Positions 10,236 to 23,188 of a stretch of 64,000 nt of DNA are shown piece after piece. The translations under genes were made by a program, and so were the position numbers. The stretch's first letter is position 1. Every line of letters starts with the position of its first letter. Below the pieces are notes generated by a model. That model was not told the origin of the DNA, made no database searches, and saw nothing but the letters and a program-made list of their open reading frames with translations. The stretch comes from Avena insularis (lineage: Eukaryota; Streptophyta; Magnoliopsida; Poales; Poaceae): positions 299,670,954-299,734,953 of the forward strand of contig CM042697.1 of the NCBI GenBank assembly GCA_023614405.1. Reading direction: 5' to 3'.

Positions 10236-12312
10236 ACATACTAGACCTCCCCCTCACTGCCCAGAACATGGATCCATTTCATGGATTGAGCCCAAACCCA
10301 TCACCTAGCTCCCTCTCGGCATTCTAAGCAACTTCTCCAACTAGAGATTCCATGGTTCCATGAAGAAATCCAGAGTTTCCATTTACCAACTCCGAAAAAC
10401 CAGCGATTTTGCAAAGGAGGTGTGAGAATTGAGCGCCCTAGGCCCCGAGGCAATTTACACGCATGCTACATCATGGCGGACCGCCATCCCTGGGAGGTTG
10501 GTACTTATCTCGTGCTACAAGCATATCCTGTATTTTCCTGAGTTATGCCCCGGTAATTGCAGTTTCTAACTGTGGGTACCCTAGAAATGGACCTCAATTT
10601 TCCGGAAAAAATGTTTTGGGGTGCCCCATGGTGTACCTAGGTTGGGCACGTACCTAGGTTCAAGGTTGCAATGGACCTCACGTGCCTGCGCATGCTGGCG
10701 GGTTTGCCGATTTTGCCCACCCCACGAACCCCGGCAATAGGATATTAATCAAAAATCAAAAAAATATCAAACCAGCTCGAGTAGCCCTAGTGTGTCACCC
10801 ACTACCAACATAAAATCATAAACAAGACAAACCGGGACTTTTGGCACACGGCGCACCCCCAGATGGCTATCAAGTAGGAGTTAACATGGCTTTCAATCCT
10901 ACACCTCCCCCTCACTGCCTAGAACATGGATCCACTACGCGGATTGAGCCCCAACCCAACACCTATCTCCCTCTCAGCATTCTAAGAAACTTCTCCAACT
11001 AGAGATTCCAGGGTTCCATGAAGAAATCCAGAGTTTCCATTTACCGACTCCGAATAACCGGCGATTTGGCAAAGGAGGTGCGAGAATTTTGAGCGCGCCC
11101 TAGGCCCCGACGAAATTTACACGCATGCTACATCGTGGTGGATCGCCATCCCTGGGAGGTTGATACTTATCTCGTGGTGCAAGCATATACTGTATTTTTC
11201 CTGAGTTGCGCCCCGGTAATTGCGGTTTCTAATTGTAGGTACCCTAGAAATGGCCCTCAATTTTCGGGAAAAAATGTTTTGGGGTGCCCCATGGGGTACC
11301 TAGGCTGGGCACGTGCCTAGGTTCAAGGTTGTAATGGACCTCTCGTGCCTACGTGCGCCGACGGGTTTGCCGATTTTGCCCACCCCCGAACCCCGGCAAT
11401 AGGAAAATATAAGACCAGCTCGAGTAGACCTTGTGTGTCACCCACTACCAACATAAAATAATAAACAAGATAAACCGGTACTTTTGGTACACGGCGCACC
11501 CTCCGGATGGCTATCGAGTAGGAGTTAACATGGCTTTCAACCTTAGACCTCCCCCTCACTGCCCAGAACATGGATCCACTGTGGGTATTGATCCCAAATC
11601 CGTCATGTATCTCCCTCTCGGCATTCTAAGAAACTTCTGCAACTAGAGATTCCAGGGTTCCATGCAGAAATCCATAGTTTCCATTTACCGACTCTGAAAA
11701 ACCGGCGATTTTGCAAAGGATGTGTGAGAATTAAGCATGACCTAGGCCCCGAGGCAATTTACACGCATGCTACGTCGCGGAGGACCGCCACCCCCGGGAG
11801 GTTGGTACTTACCTCGTGGTGCAAGAATATACTATATTTTCCTGAGTTACGCCCCGGTAATTCCGGTTTATAACTGTAGGTACCCTAGAAATGACCCTCA
11901 ATTTTCGGAAAAAAATGTTTTGGGGTGCTCCATGGGGTACCTAGGCTGGGAATGTGCCTAGGTTCAAGGTTGCAGTGGACGTCGCGTGCCTGCGCGCGCC
12001 GGCGGGTTGCCGATTTTGCCCACCCCCTCGAACCCCGGCAATAGGAAATTTATCAAAAATCAAAAAATATGGAACCAAATCAAGTAGCCCTTGTGTGTCA
12101 CCCACTACCAACATAAAATCATAAACAAGACAAACCAGAACTTTTGGCACACGGCGCACCCCCGGATAGCTATCGAGTAGGAGTTAACACGACTTTCAAC
12201 CCTAGACCTCCCCCTCACTGCCCAAAAAGTGGATCCACTGCACGGATTAATCCCAAACCCGGCACCTAGCTCCCTCTCGGCATTCTAAGCAACTTCTCCA
12301 ACTAGAGATTTC
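10236..12312. repeat. Satellite-like tandem array, left part (~660-bp unit, ~3 units)
   Basis: The landmark TGGATCCA recurs at about 10269, 10927, 11570 and 12230, a period of ~643-662 bp. Units share the same ordered landmarks, including CCATGGGGTACCTAGG and CCCCTCACTGCCCAGAA. Short ORFs recur at matching places but carry different stops and indels, so they are not conserved genes. The last five bases (ATTTC) are the target copy of the Copia C0 insertion. Confidence 0.9.
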
Positions 12313-12901
12313 TAAAGGGAATATGCCCTGAGAGGCAATAATAGATGTTTATTTTGCATTCTATAATTTTATTAATACGGAAACGTTAATACATGTGTGT
12401 TTAATAAACAAACAGAAAGTTCCTAGTTACGCCTCTCTCATAAACTAGCTCGTTGATTAATAAGATGATCAAGGTTTCCTGATCATAGACATTGGATGTT
12501 GTTAATAACGAGGTCACAACATTAGTGTAATGGTGTGATGAACATTCATCCGAAGTATAGAATTACGATCAAAGTCATTGAGTTTATATTGCTATAACAA
12601 CATACAAAGTGATCCTAATCCTTAGAATATGAGATCATGTCAATCAGTAACACCGGAAGAGTATCTTGATAACATCAAATGTCACACCGTAACAGGGTGA
12701 TTATAAAGATGGGTTCAGTACTACTAAAGTGTTATGTTGAGGCCCATGGATCGAGAGTGGAATTTGTTCATCCCGATGACGGATAGATATGCTCTGGGAC
12801 CTCTCGAGGATATCACATTGATTAGCTTGCAAGCAAGTGATTTGATAACTAGAATGTTATATCACGGGAACGAGAAAAGAGTACATGTCGGTAACGAGAT
12901 C
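12313..12901 (+). repeat. C0 5' LTR fragment
   Basis: Same sequence order as the start of 12902-14559 and 40295-41932, stopping at GTAACGAGATC where C1 begins. Confidence 0.85.
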
Positions 12902-14559
12902 TGAAGGGAATATGTCCGAGAGGCAATAATAAAGTGGTTATTATCGTATTCCTTGTTTATGATAAATGTTTATTTTGCATGCTATAATTGTATTAATACG
13001 GAAACGTTAATACATGTGTGTTTAGTAAACAAACGGAAAGTTCCTAGTTATGCCTCTCTCATAAACTAGCTCGTTGAGTAACAAGATGATCAAGGTTTCC
13101 TGATCATGGACATTGGATGTTGTTAATAACGGGATCACAACATTAGTGTAATGGTGTGATGAACATTCATCCGAAGTATAGCATTACGATCAAAGTCATT
13201 GAGTTTATATTGCTATAACAACTTACAAAGTGATCCTAATCCTTAGACCATGAGATCATGTCAATCACTAACACCGGAAGAGTTTCTTGATAACATCAAA
13301 CATCACACCATAACAGGGTGATTATAAAGATGGATTTAGAACTAATAAAGTGTTATGTTGAGGCCCATGGATCGAGAGTGGAATTTGTTCATCTCGATGA
13401 CGGATAGATATGCTCTGGGCCCTCTCGGTGATATCACATTGATTAGCTTGCAAGCAAGTGATTTGATCACTAGAATGTTATATCACAGGAACGAGAAAAG
13501 AGTGCATGTCAGTAATGAGATCAAACTAGGTATGGAGATACCGATGATCGAATCTCGGACATGTAATATATCGCGAAACAAAAGGATTAAGATACTAGCG
13601 TAAAAGGTTCCGACGATCACAAGAAAGTCATCGTTGAATGTGTGTGAGTCAGTATGGGTCTCCAGATCCCGTTTCTGATTATTGATACGAGAGGGGTATC
13701 GATCATGTCCGCATTATTCGTGAACCATAGGGTGACACACTTAAGAGACACCGACATCCATTTGGAGCAAAAGTTTCATGCCGGAAAGAATAAACAAGCG
13801 CAGGAATTTATTTCACTAGATACCGAAACAGGTTTTCGGGAGAAATTGCATAAAGTGGTTATGCATGTGAAATGGAATTCTAGCAAGGGGTTATTTGTGA
13901 ATGTTTGTCATTAAAGTAATTGACAAAATTCTGAATAAAATAAAATAGTTTTATTTAATGAGAGTTTGCATTAAATTTGGTGGAAATTTAATGGGAATTT
14001 GAGTGGACTTTTGAGTGGAGAAAATTGAAGGGCCATTTTGTGAGTGGAGTGTCCACCCACATGAATGAAGGAGGGGAGGGGGCATCCCCCATGGCCGGCG
14101 GCCACCCCCTTGGGTGCCCCCCTCCTCCTATAAAAGGAGCCCCCCTCCTCACTTGTCTCTCACACCTCCTTGTGAAGGATCTCTCTCCCCCTCTAGAATT
14201 TATCCCCCATGGTCTCGGACTAGCGAGATACATGTTCCCGGTGGCTATTCGGCAAGAAAGAGTTGTGCTTCCGCTGCATCGCTGGAGCGAGGAGGCGGAG
14301 GTTGCTCGGTGCCTCGAACGTGTGTGCGAGCACGGATGCGCTGCTGTTTTGTGGCGCTAGGACTTCCTCTCGGTCTTGAGATCGGCAAGAGATTGTCTAC
14401 ATCAACCACGAGTTTGGACTCGTTAAGCTTTGTCGGTCTTCAAGGTTACGTTCTCTACAGATGTACATCCGCCCGTTGTTTGTATCTAGTAGATAGATCT
14501 TGGTACATAGTTGTTCCCATCGTAGGAAATTTTTTGTTTTCTATGTTGCGAACCCTACA
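12902..14559 (+). repeat. C1 5' LTR (1,658 bp)
   Basis: Begins TGAAGGGAATATG, ends GAACCCTACA, and is followed by the PBS. It matches the C0 3' LTR over its length with substitutions and small indels. Confidence 0.9.
14129..14137 (+). promoter_or_regulatory. TATA box in C1 LTR
   Basis: TATAAAAGG, with a matching copy at 41503-41511 in the C0 3' LTR. Position and context fit the known BARE-type LTR promoter. Confidence 0.7.
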
Positions 14560-14560
14560 G

Positions 14561-14572
14561 TGGTATCAGAGC
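14561..14572 (+). other. C1 primer-binding site (iMet tRNA)
   Basis: TGGTATCAGAGC two bases after the LTR end, complementary to the 3' end of initiator methionine tRNA. Confidence 0.85.
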
Positions 14573-17500
14573 CGGATCTATGCGTAGATACTTTGCACGG
14601 GTAGTACACATATGAGTATGTGGGCGATGATGATCATTTTATTGCTTATTAGTTGTACTTTGGATATTGGTGGCATAGTGGGATGAAGCGGCCCGGACAA
14701 ACTTTACATGTCCTCGCACATGAGACATGTTCCACGCTTGACATGCAACTTGTTTTGCATAAGTGGCTAGCGGGTGTCTGTCTCTCCTACTATAGTCAAT
14801 ATCTAATTTGCAATGAGTTGTCAATAATTTGGTTATCCTCGTTGTGGTTCATGTTCGTAGGTAAGAACGGTTCTATCTTCGAAAGCCCTAAGCCACGTAA
14901 AACTTATAATGGATAAATTAGAGGCGTCTAGTTTAGATTGTTGCTGGGCTAGTGTTATGATATGGTGATGTTGCAAGTAGAAGTATGAGATGATACTCTT
15001 ACAACACACATAGCGTGTAAGTTCCATAGACCTTGGCCTTACACATAAAGGTATGATAAAGATCATACCACGGTGCACATGATGGAGATCATATGCGGGA
15101 ACCATATCATTTCACTTATAAACATGTGATGTTTTGATTGCATCTTATATTGCTTGTTTGCCGTTTTATTAGCATAATAAGATGATCCCTCATTTAGATA
15201 TCAAGATAAAAATGTGTTCTTCCTTAAGTATGCACCGACAATGTTTCGTCGCTTCAAGACATCACGTGATGATCGGGTGTACTTGAATCCACGAGCATAT
15301 CTCGGGTGTAAGACAGTTACACACGCGAATACTAAGGTTCTTACTTTGCGAGCCTAGCATGTACAGACATGGCCTCGGAACATGGACCGAAAGGTTAAGC
15401 ATGAGTCATATGTTTTGATGTGATGAACATATGGATGCTCGCCTTTGAAGATACACCGACTCACGTGATGATCGGACTTGGTGTAGTGGATTTGGTTCAT
15501 GTAATCACCAAAAAGACACGAGGGATGTCGTTTTTGAGTGCGAGTTCATTTCTAATTTGGATTAGTAGAACTCAATTTATCATAAATTAAATCAAAGTGA
15601 ATTTGCATAATTTGTTGTAGTCATTGGCATTCATTCACCACCTTATGCTTAGTTATAATTGAGATAATAGAACTATAGAATTCTGGATATATACTTTATG
15701 AACTGGTATCGTATTGTGTTGAGTGTCAATCTAAAGTTTAAAGTTCTATTGCAAACTTTCAGCAAACTCTATTTACTCTGTGAAATTTAATAGTTGGTAT
15801 TAAATCGAGAGTAACAATTCCAGTGTTAGTATCTTAAGTATCATGTTTGCCTCCATGATTCTTGATTGTTTTAATATCAAGTTTATGTAGGAGCTGAAAG
15901 AATTGTTTCAGAAACCATCATGTGTGGCAGATATAACGATATCTAAAACAATGTTTTGGTTGCAATATGATAGAGTATAATATATGTTCTCATATTGGAT
16001 GAGAATTTATGAAGGTTGGAGATGCTAGACATCCTAATCATCCAAAAGGGTTTTGGAAAGTAATGTTATACTCAAATTCGTCTTTATAAGCTACATTAGC
16101 TTGATCATGAAAGTCGTCATGATAAGGATGAATAGAATATGTATGTAAAGTGTTTACTACACTAAAAGATTACTAAAGAATGGATTTTGAAAGAATACCG
16201 ATCATTTTGATGATGGTGATCTACTTCAAAGTGCAAGTCCAAAGGTATTATTATTTGAATATACACGCTTTGGACTATGTGTCATGTATATGGCGCCACT
16301 TTTGATGTTGATAGATTCTTTTAAAAAGGAAAAGGAAATGCTGAAAGAGAATCTATAAAATATATTTGGCAGAAAAGAAAAGATTGGAAATATCCAATTT
16401 AGGTATATATATGATATACATGTTATGGTTGTATTCTTTGCTTGTTAAACAATGTGGTTCTTGGGTATTGGATACCGAATTGGTTGGTATGAAATTTCAT
16501 ACAGAACGACACAATTCATGAACCACAATGGCCTAAGTAACTAGCAAGAGAATATGTGATGATGTTCATCAAAAACAAACAAACCGTTGTTTGTATTTCT
16601 CGTTGACATCAAAGCTTGACTTCAAGATTTGTTTTAATAATTGTTATTTGAATCAGGTATTATGAGAACAAAGGTTGTTCAAATAATTACCGTATTCCAT
16701 ATAAGATGGATGATTTACAAATCTAGTTGGAGAAATCACATCCATAAAACCTAATGCTAAAATGTCGCAGGACAAATGATTGGAAGATCACTTACGAAGT
16801 GACATCGCCGTTTAAATTATATTGGAAAAAAAACATGAAGAAACTCCATTTTCATGGATTTTTGGAGTCTTTGATTTGATCAAGTGACGCTTGTGAGACT
16901 TTCCACGTGATAATTAAAACTTCGTTCCAAGGCCAAAGAAGAACAAACGACTAAATTATTGGAATTTATACATATCGATGTATGTAGTCCATTATTTATA
17001 GTCGTAAGCGATGGGTTTCAACTTCATATACTTTCTCCAGAAATTTGAGTGAATATTCACTTAATGAGAAAGAAGTGTGAAATATTTGAAAATGTTCAAA
17101 GACTTTCAAGATGAAGTGAAAATCATTGTGACAAGAAAACAAATGGTTTATGATTTTATCATAAGGGATTTATTTGAGTTACAAGTGTAACAAGAAAAAT
17201 AAATGAATTATGATTTATCATAAAGGGATTTATTTGAGTTGCAAGTTTAGCAAAACACCTAGATTGACATTTCCCGAAACACCATAGGAGTATGGAGTGT
17301 TTGAGATTTGTAATGAAACCTTGTTTGACATGGTTGGATCAAAGGTGTTATGTATAAAACTGCCATTATGTTTTTAAAAGATTAAATCTTTAGAGACTTC
17401 CGCTTTTACACTGAAAAGAGCTCCATCTTGATCCGTTGAAATGACACCATGGAAGTTATGGTTTGGGGTAAAACCCAAGTTGTCATTTCTTAAATTTGGT

Positions 17501-17947
17501 ATGCTAAACATAAGTAAGATGTTTACAATCGAAGTCGGATGAGCATGTCTTTATAGGTTATTGCGAATAACAATTGGTTATTCCTCCATAACACCAAGGA
17601 CAAAAGGGTTTGTCGCTTGAAACGTGAAGTTTCTTGAAGAAGGAATTTTCATAAATGTTAAGTGGGAGGACAATAGAACTTTGATAAGGTTAACGAACCT
17701 TAGCTATATGTGCTGAGTTGCGCAGCGCCGGAAAATGTTCCGGAGGCAGCCAGAATGCTCATGGATTACGTGCCTCAAAGGTTGCGGTCACGGAGGTCTA
17801 AAGTTCCTATTGAACCAAGAAGGTCGGATAAACAATCAAATGATTAAGATTTGAGAGTAAATCATTATTGTTTGACAATGATGAACCGACTATATGCAAA
17901 GAAGCGATGATGGGCCCTGACTCCGTCAAATGGCTTGAATCCATAAA
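14573..17947 (+). pseudogene. C1 interior, left part: leader and decayed gag-pol
   Basis: No frame stays open for long. Near 17420-17500 the DNA matches, with many changes, the C0 integrase C-terminal segment around 38230-38300, and 17880-17942 matches the C0 segment around 38690-38755. The region 15180-15640 looks like the long non-coding leader of Angela-type elements and holds two copies of CACGTGATGATCGG (15263 and 15462). The last five bases, ATAAA, are the target copy of E1. Confidence 0.72.
17131..17249 (+). repeat. ~60-bp local tandem duplication in C1
   Basis: 17131-17189 and 17190-17249 are two diverged copies of the same segment (ACAAGAAAA... to ...GAGTTRCAAGT). The event is within the decayed integrase region and is additional to its point mutations. 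Confidence 0.75.
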
Positions 17948-20900
17948 TGTAAGGTTCCCAACCTTTAATAAGGTAGAGTCCCCTGTGTTTACAATGCTAG
18001 TCCCTGGATCAATAGCTAGCATCCACAGTTAAGATGTAATATCAAGAAACAAAGGTCATAATACAACTTTATAACCAGCAATAAAATAATTTATTACATC
18101 TTTCATAGCTCATTTGGCTATTACATTACATTGCAGCAGAATATCTATAAGCATGGGGTCCTTCATCTTCAAGGTGCCACAGGCAGACATGTTGGTTGTA
18201 GACTTTGTAATCCTATTCAACTCACTCCACTAAATCAATCAAACCTGCAACATAACAAGTTACAGCCACAAGGGTCAATACATTTGAATTGTATTGGCAA
18301 GTGATACTATGGTAGTATAGTGGAGTATATCATCTATATGCTTTTGGCTAAGTGGAGTTGAGGCTTGCATTGCCCAAAAATAGATTTTTCCTTATCATTT
18401 GAAAACGCTAAGTTTTTGCTTGACAAAAATCACCCAAGGCATCTACCAATCAAAGATTGAAGATCCTTTAACCCTTGTTCATCCACAAGTTTTTAACTTA
18501 GAAATTTGGAAGATGAGATTCTTGATAGCTTCCATGTCTTGATGCTCAAATTGTCCTTTACCAGGGACATGGCTAAGTACTTAGATTTTACACTCTGTAG
18601 AGGTGGTGCACTTTCCCCACAAGACTTGGTTTCCCAAGACAAGATCTTTCAGAAGCCTTTCCTTAGACCAAATGGACGTGTTCCAACCTATCATCCCACT
18701 ACCACCAACTGTCCAAATGGCTAAGTTCTAGCAACCTATGTGATCCAGGCAGAGCCCATAATGCCAGGTGGCTGCACTTGAAGCTTCTGAACATTTGACA
18801 TCTCAAATCTCTTTGTTCCTGGGTGGCCATCCACAAGTGAGATACACAAGGTTCACCAGTCCCCTGGCCTTGTGTAACCACTCAACACAAACCATTCCTT
18901 CCATTCCACCCAGGTGATTCATTCACTTAGTTGTTTTATTAAACAAAACTCAAGTCCTCAGACTTAGAAAATTTTCCATAGTGTGAATATATATTCCACC
19001 CTTGTTTTCTATTAGCTAAGCTAAGCATGATAGTAGTAGGAATCTTAACTTAGGAATTTCTACTAAGGTTTCATCTACTAGGATTTCCCATAGCATAGCT
19101 TACACTTAGCATAATTCCATGCAAGTCTTACTTAGAAATATCACTAATGCATAGTGAAAATAATGGGACAAAAGTATGAAGCATCACTTGCCTTTTTGGT
19201 AGAGGGTATAAGTTCACTCCTTGTCCTTGCAACAATCACACTCTTCAAGTCACAACAATTCAATCAAGCAAGGCACAATCTCAATCTACCAATCAAGCAA
19301 AACATCACATAAAATAATAAACAAAACAATACATGCAAGCATGCAAAAGGGTTGTTTTATTTGTAAAAGTGGTTTCTAATGGGTCATACACATTTGGAAA
19401 CACCTAATGGTCATCTTATAAAGTGGCAAAGTCATTTGCAAAAGATTTCACTTCATAAACCATTTTCAAAACAAGGTATCATTTTATGTGGTGTAGAAAT
19501 GTTTTTTTTACTAAGGCATTAATCTATAGGGTTCACAAAATATGTTTTCAAACCATAAAACTTTTGTGTTTAGGGTCAGAGAGTTTATTTCCAAAACATT
19601 TCTCAAAGGTTTTCTTCCAAAACCATTTTTAATAAATAAACTATATTTTTATTTGACTAGAATTGGTTTTAAATCCAAGATTCATTCTTTTGTTTCACTA
19701 AATACATTTTTGAAACCACAATTTGTTTCCTAGGGTCAGTAGGTTCAAAACACACCATTTGCCAAAGATTTTATCCTCAAAATCATTTTAGAATAATTTT
19801 TATAACCTAAACAAGCATACACAAGTTTCTGCAAAAACAAAGTGCATGGTTGTCTAGGGCTTGTTTTTATGAATCCATTGATATAAAGTTTGCAAAATTT
19901 GGACGTGTGGTTTGAAAGTTATGAATTTTACAAGTTTGAATATCTCATAGACACATTTCTATTTTTAAAACAAAGCACTCACCACGTGGAGCTTTCTTAC
20001 TGGCTAAAAACGGTTCGCGCGGATCGCACTCTATGGGTCGTTGGATTTTAATTATATCGTGCAGCACAGAACGCTCCATACCGATTCGCTAAATGAAACT
20101 ATCGCAGCGCTTGAATCAAGATCAGACGGCTCACAGCTTCCTGCCAAGACCTGGCGGCGCTGGCGGCGGTGGACGGCGGCGCGTGCTCGGCCAGTCAGGT
20201 TGCCGACGAACCAGGAAGCGCGGGAGAGGGAGAGTATGCTCACCAGACTAGCCGGGAAGCGCTGATGCTCGAGGTGGGGTCGGTTCGTTGAGGGGCGCTC
20301 GGGGTAGGGAACATTGCTCGTCGGAGACGATGTTGGCGTCGGGCTTGCTCAGGTATAGATGTTGTCAACGCTACAGGGCACAAAATGACACGCCAGAGGA
20401 TACGTTAGAAGCATAAGAGTGTGGCGAATACACGCGTGTGAGCTAGAGGGGTTAGGGCGGTCAGATTTTACCAGGGGGCTTTGCCGTAGAGGAAGCAGAC
20501 GGTGGCGACGGTGGTCGTCGTCGTTGCCGAGCCTGCAGGGCACTCGCGGGCAAGTTTGATGCACTGGCAGATGCGCCTGAGGGTGGAGAACAAACCCGTG
20601 TGTAGTGGGAGGTGAGAGGTGGCAGGACGTGGCCGGAATTTCTCTGGGACGCTCGTCGGAGCAAAGGCGGAGCAGGAAGAAATCAGGGCAGCCTAGGGGC
20701 AGAGAGGGAGAGGTGAGTGAGGGGAAATGGCAAGGAGAGGGAGGCGTTTACGGGAGCGTGGTCTCCGGGAGAATTAAACCTGTCATCAATGCAAATTTAA
20801 TCGAAATCAATCGCGGCAGAGCGACATTGAGGGAGGAGGAAACGGTAGGCGCGGGGTTGAAGACGATGCACAGTGATGTGGGGTCCTGGTGTCAGTGAGT

Positions 20901-21798
20901 GAGAGAGATAGGGAGAGGGTCCACTCGTCTGTGACTGCGTGGGTGCGTTTCTGAGTGGAAAACGATTCGTGCGTGGGGAAAGAAGTTGGGCTGGAGCTGG
21001 GCTTGCTGGGCCAGATGGGTTGGGCTGTTGTTTGGTTCATTTTTTTTGTACTGAAAGCTTTTCTTTTTCTTTTTGATTTTCTGTTTTGAAATTCAAAGAA
21101 CAAATCAAACACTCAAATGATTTCAAATCTTTGCCAAACTTTGCATTGATTTTAGTTCTGTTTAACAACACAAATCATGGTCCAAAATAGAATAATATTT
21201 TTATTCTTTTTAGGATCTATTTAATAATTAAATAAAATAGTCCTTAGTTATTAATTCAAATAGAATTTGATTTGTTAAATCTCCATTTGAAATCTAAAAT
21301 AAAATCAAAAACACTTTAGTAGGTTTTATTTGAAAATATAAAACACTTGGAAAACTTATTTAAAATAAAATAACAAGTTTTAGTGTTTAATTAAAATGGG
21401 AAAAGTCCTTACTTTAATAAAATGGGATATTAATAAATCCTCATTATTTTATTTAAATAAACCTTTACACTTTTTATCAAAATAGGAATATTTTAATTCA
21501 AAAGCTTGGCCAAGATTTAATTTGTCTCTATAAAATAATCCTTATTAATATTTCTACCTTTTCATTTGAAAACCAAATCTTTTTACTAAAAGATCCAAAA
21601 ATAGTAATTCTACTTAATTAAAATTTTCTTTATTAATTGTTTATCTTTTCAAATGCCTTTAGGATTTGTTTGATCAAATAGGTTTTAAGGTTTCCAACTG
21701 GAATCAAAAAGTTTATTTTCACCCTGAAATTCAACAAAGTTTTATTTTATTCATTTATTTTTCACATTACAAGATTTGGAAAATCTTGGGATGTGACA
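17948..21798 (-). repeat. E1 3' LTR (3,851 bp)
   Basis: Plus-strand ends TGTAAGG...GATGTGACA. It includes a GC-rich segment (about 20080-21010) flanked by A/T-rich DNA. Short ORFs within it recur in the sister LTRs with changes and are not taken as genes. In the first ~180 aligned bases I count four differences from 32709 onward. Confidence 0.88.
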
Positions 21799-21816
21799 GG
21801 CTACCACCCTTAAAAT
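21799..21816 (-). other. E1 polypurine tract
   Basis: The minus strand reads ATTTTAAGGGTGGTAGCC immediately before the LTR start TGTCACATCCC. The adjacent 21817-21835 is a perfect 8-bp inverted repeat (AAATCTCG, TCC, CGAGATTT). Confidence 0.7.
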
Positions 21817-21918
21817 AAATCTCGTCCCGAGATTTGGGAAGGCTAGGGTTACAAGTAGGCTCAAAGCATCTAGGGTACTACCACCCCTAAAATTTTTCCA
21901 ACTAAATTACATCTTGTC

Positions 21919-22644
21919 TTAATTGGGATCTTGGTGTAACTTTCCTGGACAGAGGTTTGCATAGTGGCCTAGCTCCTTGCATTTGAAACATGTGATAAGG
22001 TTGAGGTCTTGAGGTGGCTTCTCTAGACAATATGATGCATAATGTCCTAACTTTTTGCAGTGGTTGCACATCACTTGGCTAATATCCTTCCTCATCTTGG
22101 GTTTCACTAGCTTTTGTTTGTCTTCTTGGCTCTTCTTCTTTTCTGGGCATTCACTGGCATAGTGTCCCATCTCTTTGCAATTGTAACATTGCAACTGGCT
22201 TTTGTCCTTCTTCTTATTTTTGGGTCTCTCCAAAGCTAGGAGTTCTTCTAGTTCATGCTCTTCATATCTCACCTCAAAGGTGGGAAATCTTTCTCTCTTC
22301 TTGGGGCATTGATCTCCATGCTCCTTGGATGTATGATCCTTGTCTCCACAAATATTGCAAGCTTTGGTTTCCTCTAAAATAACATCTTTGTCATCCTTGT
22401 TGTCATTAACTCTTTGGGAAAAGTTTTCTCCCATGTTGATCATTTGAGTAACCAATCCTTGCAATAATTGGGATTGAAGTTTCAAAATCCTTTGAATGGC
22501 TGGGTCTAGTCCATTGTTGTTGGCTAAAAGCTGAGTTGTCACTTGGCTCAACTGGTTTTGGGTTGCTATGAGTTCTCCCATGTTGTCCTCTTGGTTGTTG
22601 TTGTTGTCATCAACCTTGATGTTGGAGTCTCTTGGAGAAGTCAT
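21919..22644 (-). CDS. E1 zinc-knuckle (Gag nucleocapsid-like) protein, intact
   Basis: About 241 residues, open from the ATG at 22644. It probably binds RNA of its own element, the role of the nucleocapsid part of Gag. The N-terminal ~90 residues are Asn/Gln-rich and likely helical (MTSPRDSN..., LLANNNGLDPAIQRIL). Then come CNICGDKDH..., an unusual knuckle, and three standard CX2CX4HX4C knuckles: CYNCKEMGHYASEC, CNHCKKLGHYASYC and CFKCKELGHYANLC, with Lys/Glu-rich linkers. No capsid, protease or polymerase domain is present. This start is preferred over upstream options because E2 conserves it and it directly follows CAG, a splice-acceptor-like context. Its E2 copy is broken, so this is the only intact copy here. 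The knuckles are certain; expression is not shown. Confidence 0.78.
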   Translation of the reverse strand: MTSPRDSNIKVDDNNNNQEDNMGELIATQNQLSQVTTQLLANNNGLDPAIQRILKLQSQLLQGLVTQMINMGENFSQRVNDNKDDKDVILEETKACNICGDKDHTSKEHGDQCPKKRERFPTFEVRYEEHELEELLALERPKNKKKDKSQLQCYNCKEMGHYASECPEKKKSQEDKQKLVKPKMRKDISQVMCNHCKKLGHYASYCLEKPPQDLNLITCFKCKELGHYANLCPGKLHQDPN

Positions 22645-23188
22645 CTGTTTGGGTTGGATTGGGATTAGAATAGGCAAAGTATTTCTAAGGGAAATAATTC
22701 TAATTACACACATCACAATTTACACAAGCAATGTGCAAGCAATCACAAACAAACATTCCACTCAAACAACAAGTTTCAAGCATATTTTTAGGCAACCAAA
22801 AATATTTTTGTTACACCACATAAGTTGGTGGGTTTGACTTAAACTAAATATGGTGGTCCATCTATATGGTTCACTTGAGATCTTTCCATCTTTCTTGGTT
22901 GATTCTTCATGAACAAGATCTTTGTATCCTTGGGAAAATTCTTGGTCACAAAACTTCAAGGTGATGATGATTCCTTCTAGGTTGTATTTCCTTAGTCTTC
23001 AAGTCTTGAGCAACATTTCTTGTCACACTTGTAGTCCTTAGTAATATCTATGGTTGAAGTCCCTGGTTAAAATGTTGAAGATGTTGAAGTCATTAGAGTT
23101 GAAGATGTTGAAGTCATTAGAGTTGGTATCCATAGTTGAAGATGTTGAAGTCATTAGAGTTGATGAAGTCCTTTGCTCATGGTGAAGT
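22645..23188 (-). other. E1 interior between LTR2 junction and ORF, with minisatellite
   Basis: Untranslated leader side of E1. A 24-bp unit (TTGAAGATGTTGAAGTCATT plus AGAG) occurs at 23075-23098, 23099-23122 and, after a 13-bp spacer, 23136-23159. It ends in the GAAGT target copy (23184-23188) where E2 is inserted. The PBS of E1 is displaced to 32695-32706. Confidence 0.75.

Noticed and set aside
10463..12159. Recurring ~60-70 residue ORFs in the 660-bp repeat, and similar ones at 42058-45740
   Set aside because: They repeat because the DNA repeats. Stops and lengths vary between units, so there is no sign of protein constraint.
14561..14572. TGGTATCAGAGC sites as parts of tRNA genes
   Set aside because: They are 12-base primer-binding sites next to LTR ends. 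No cloverleaf or A/B box is present.
18506..18881. ORFs near 18506-18881 and the matching ones at 23937, 29395, 33559, 53587 and 62822
   Set aside because: All are the same LTR segment read on either strand. Their similarity reflects shared LTR ancestry among E1, E2 and E3.
20041..20898. ORFs in the GC-rich part of E1/E2 LTRs (also 25308-26017, 30616-31322, 35135-35467)
   Set aside because: Frames differ between sister LTRs through indels and show no known domain; this is promoter/leader sequence of the LTR.
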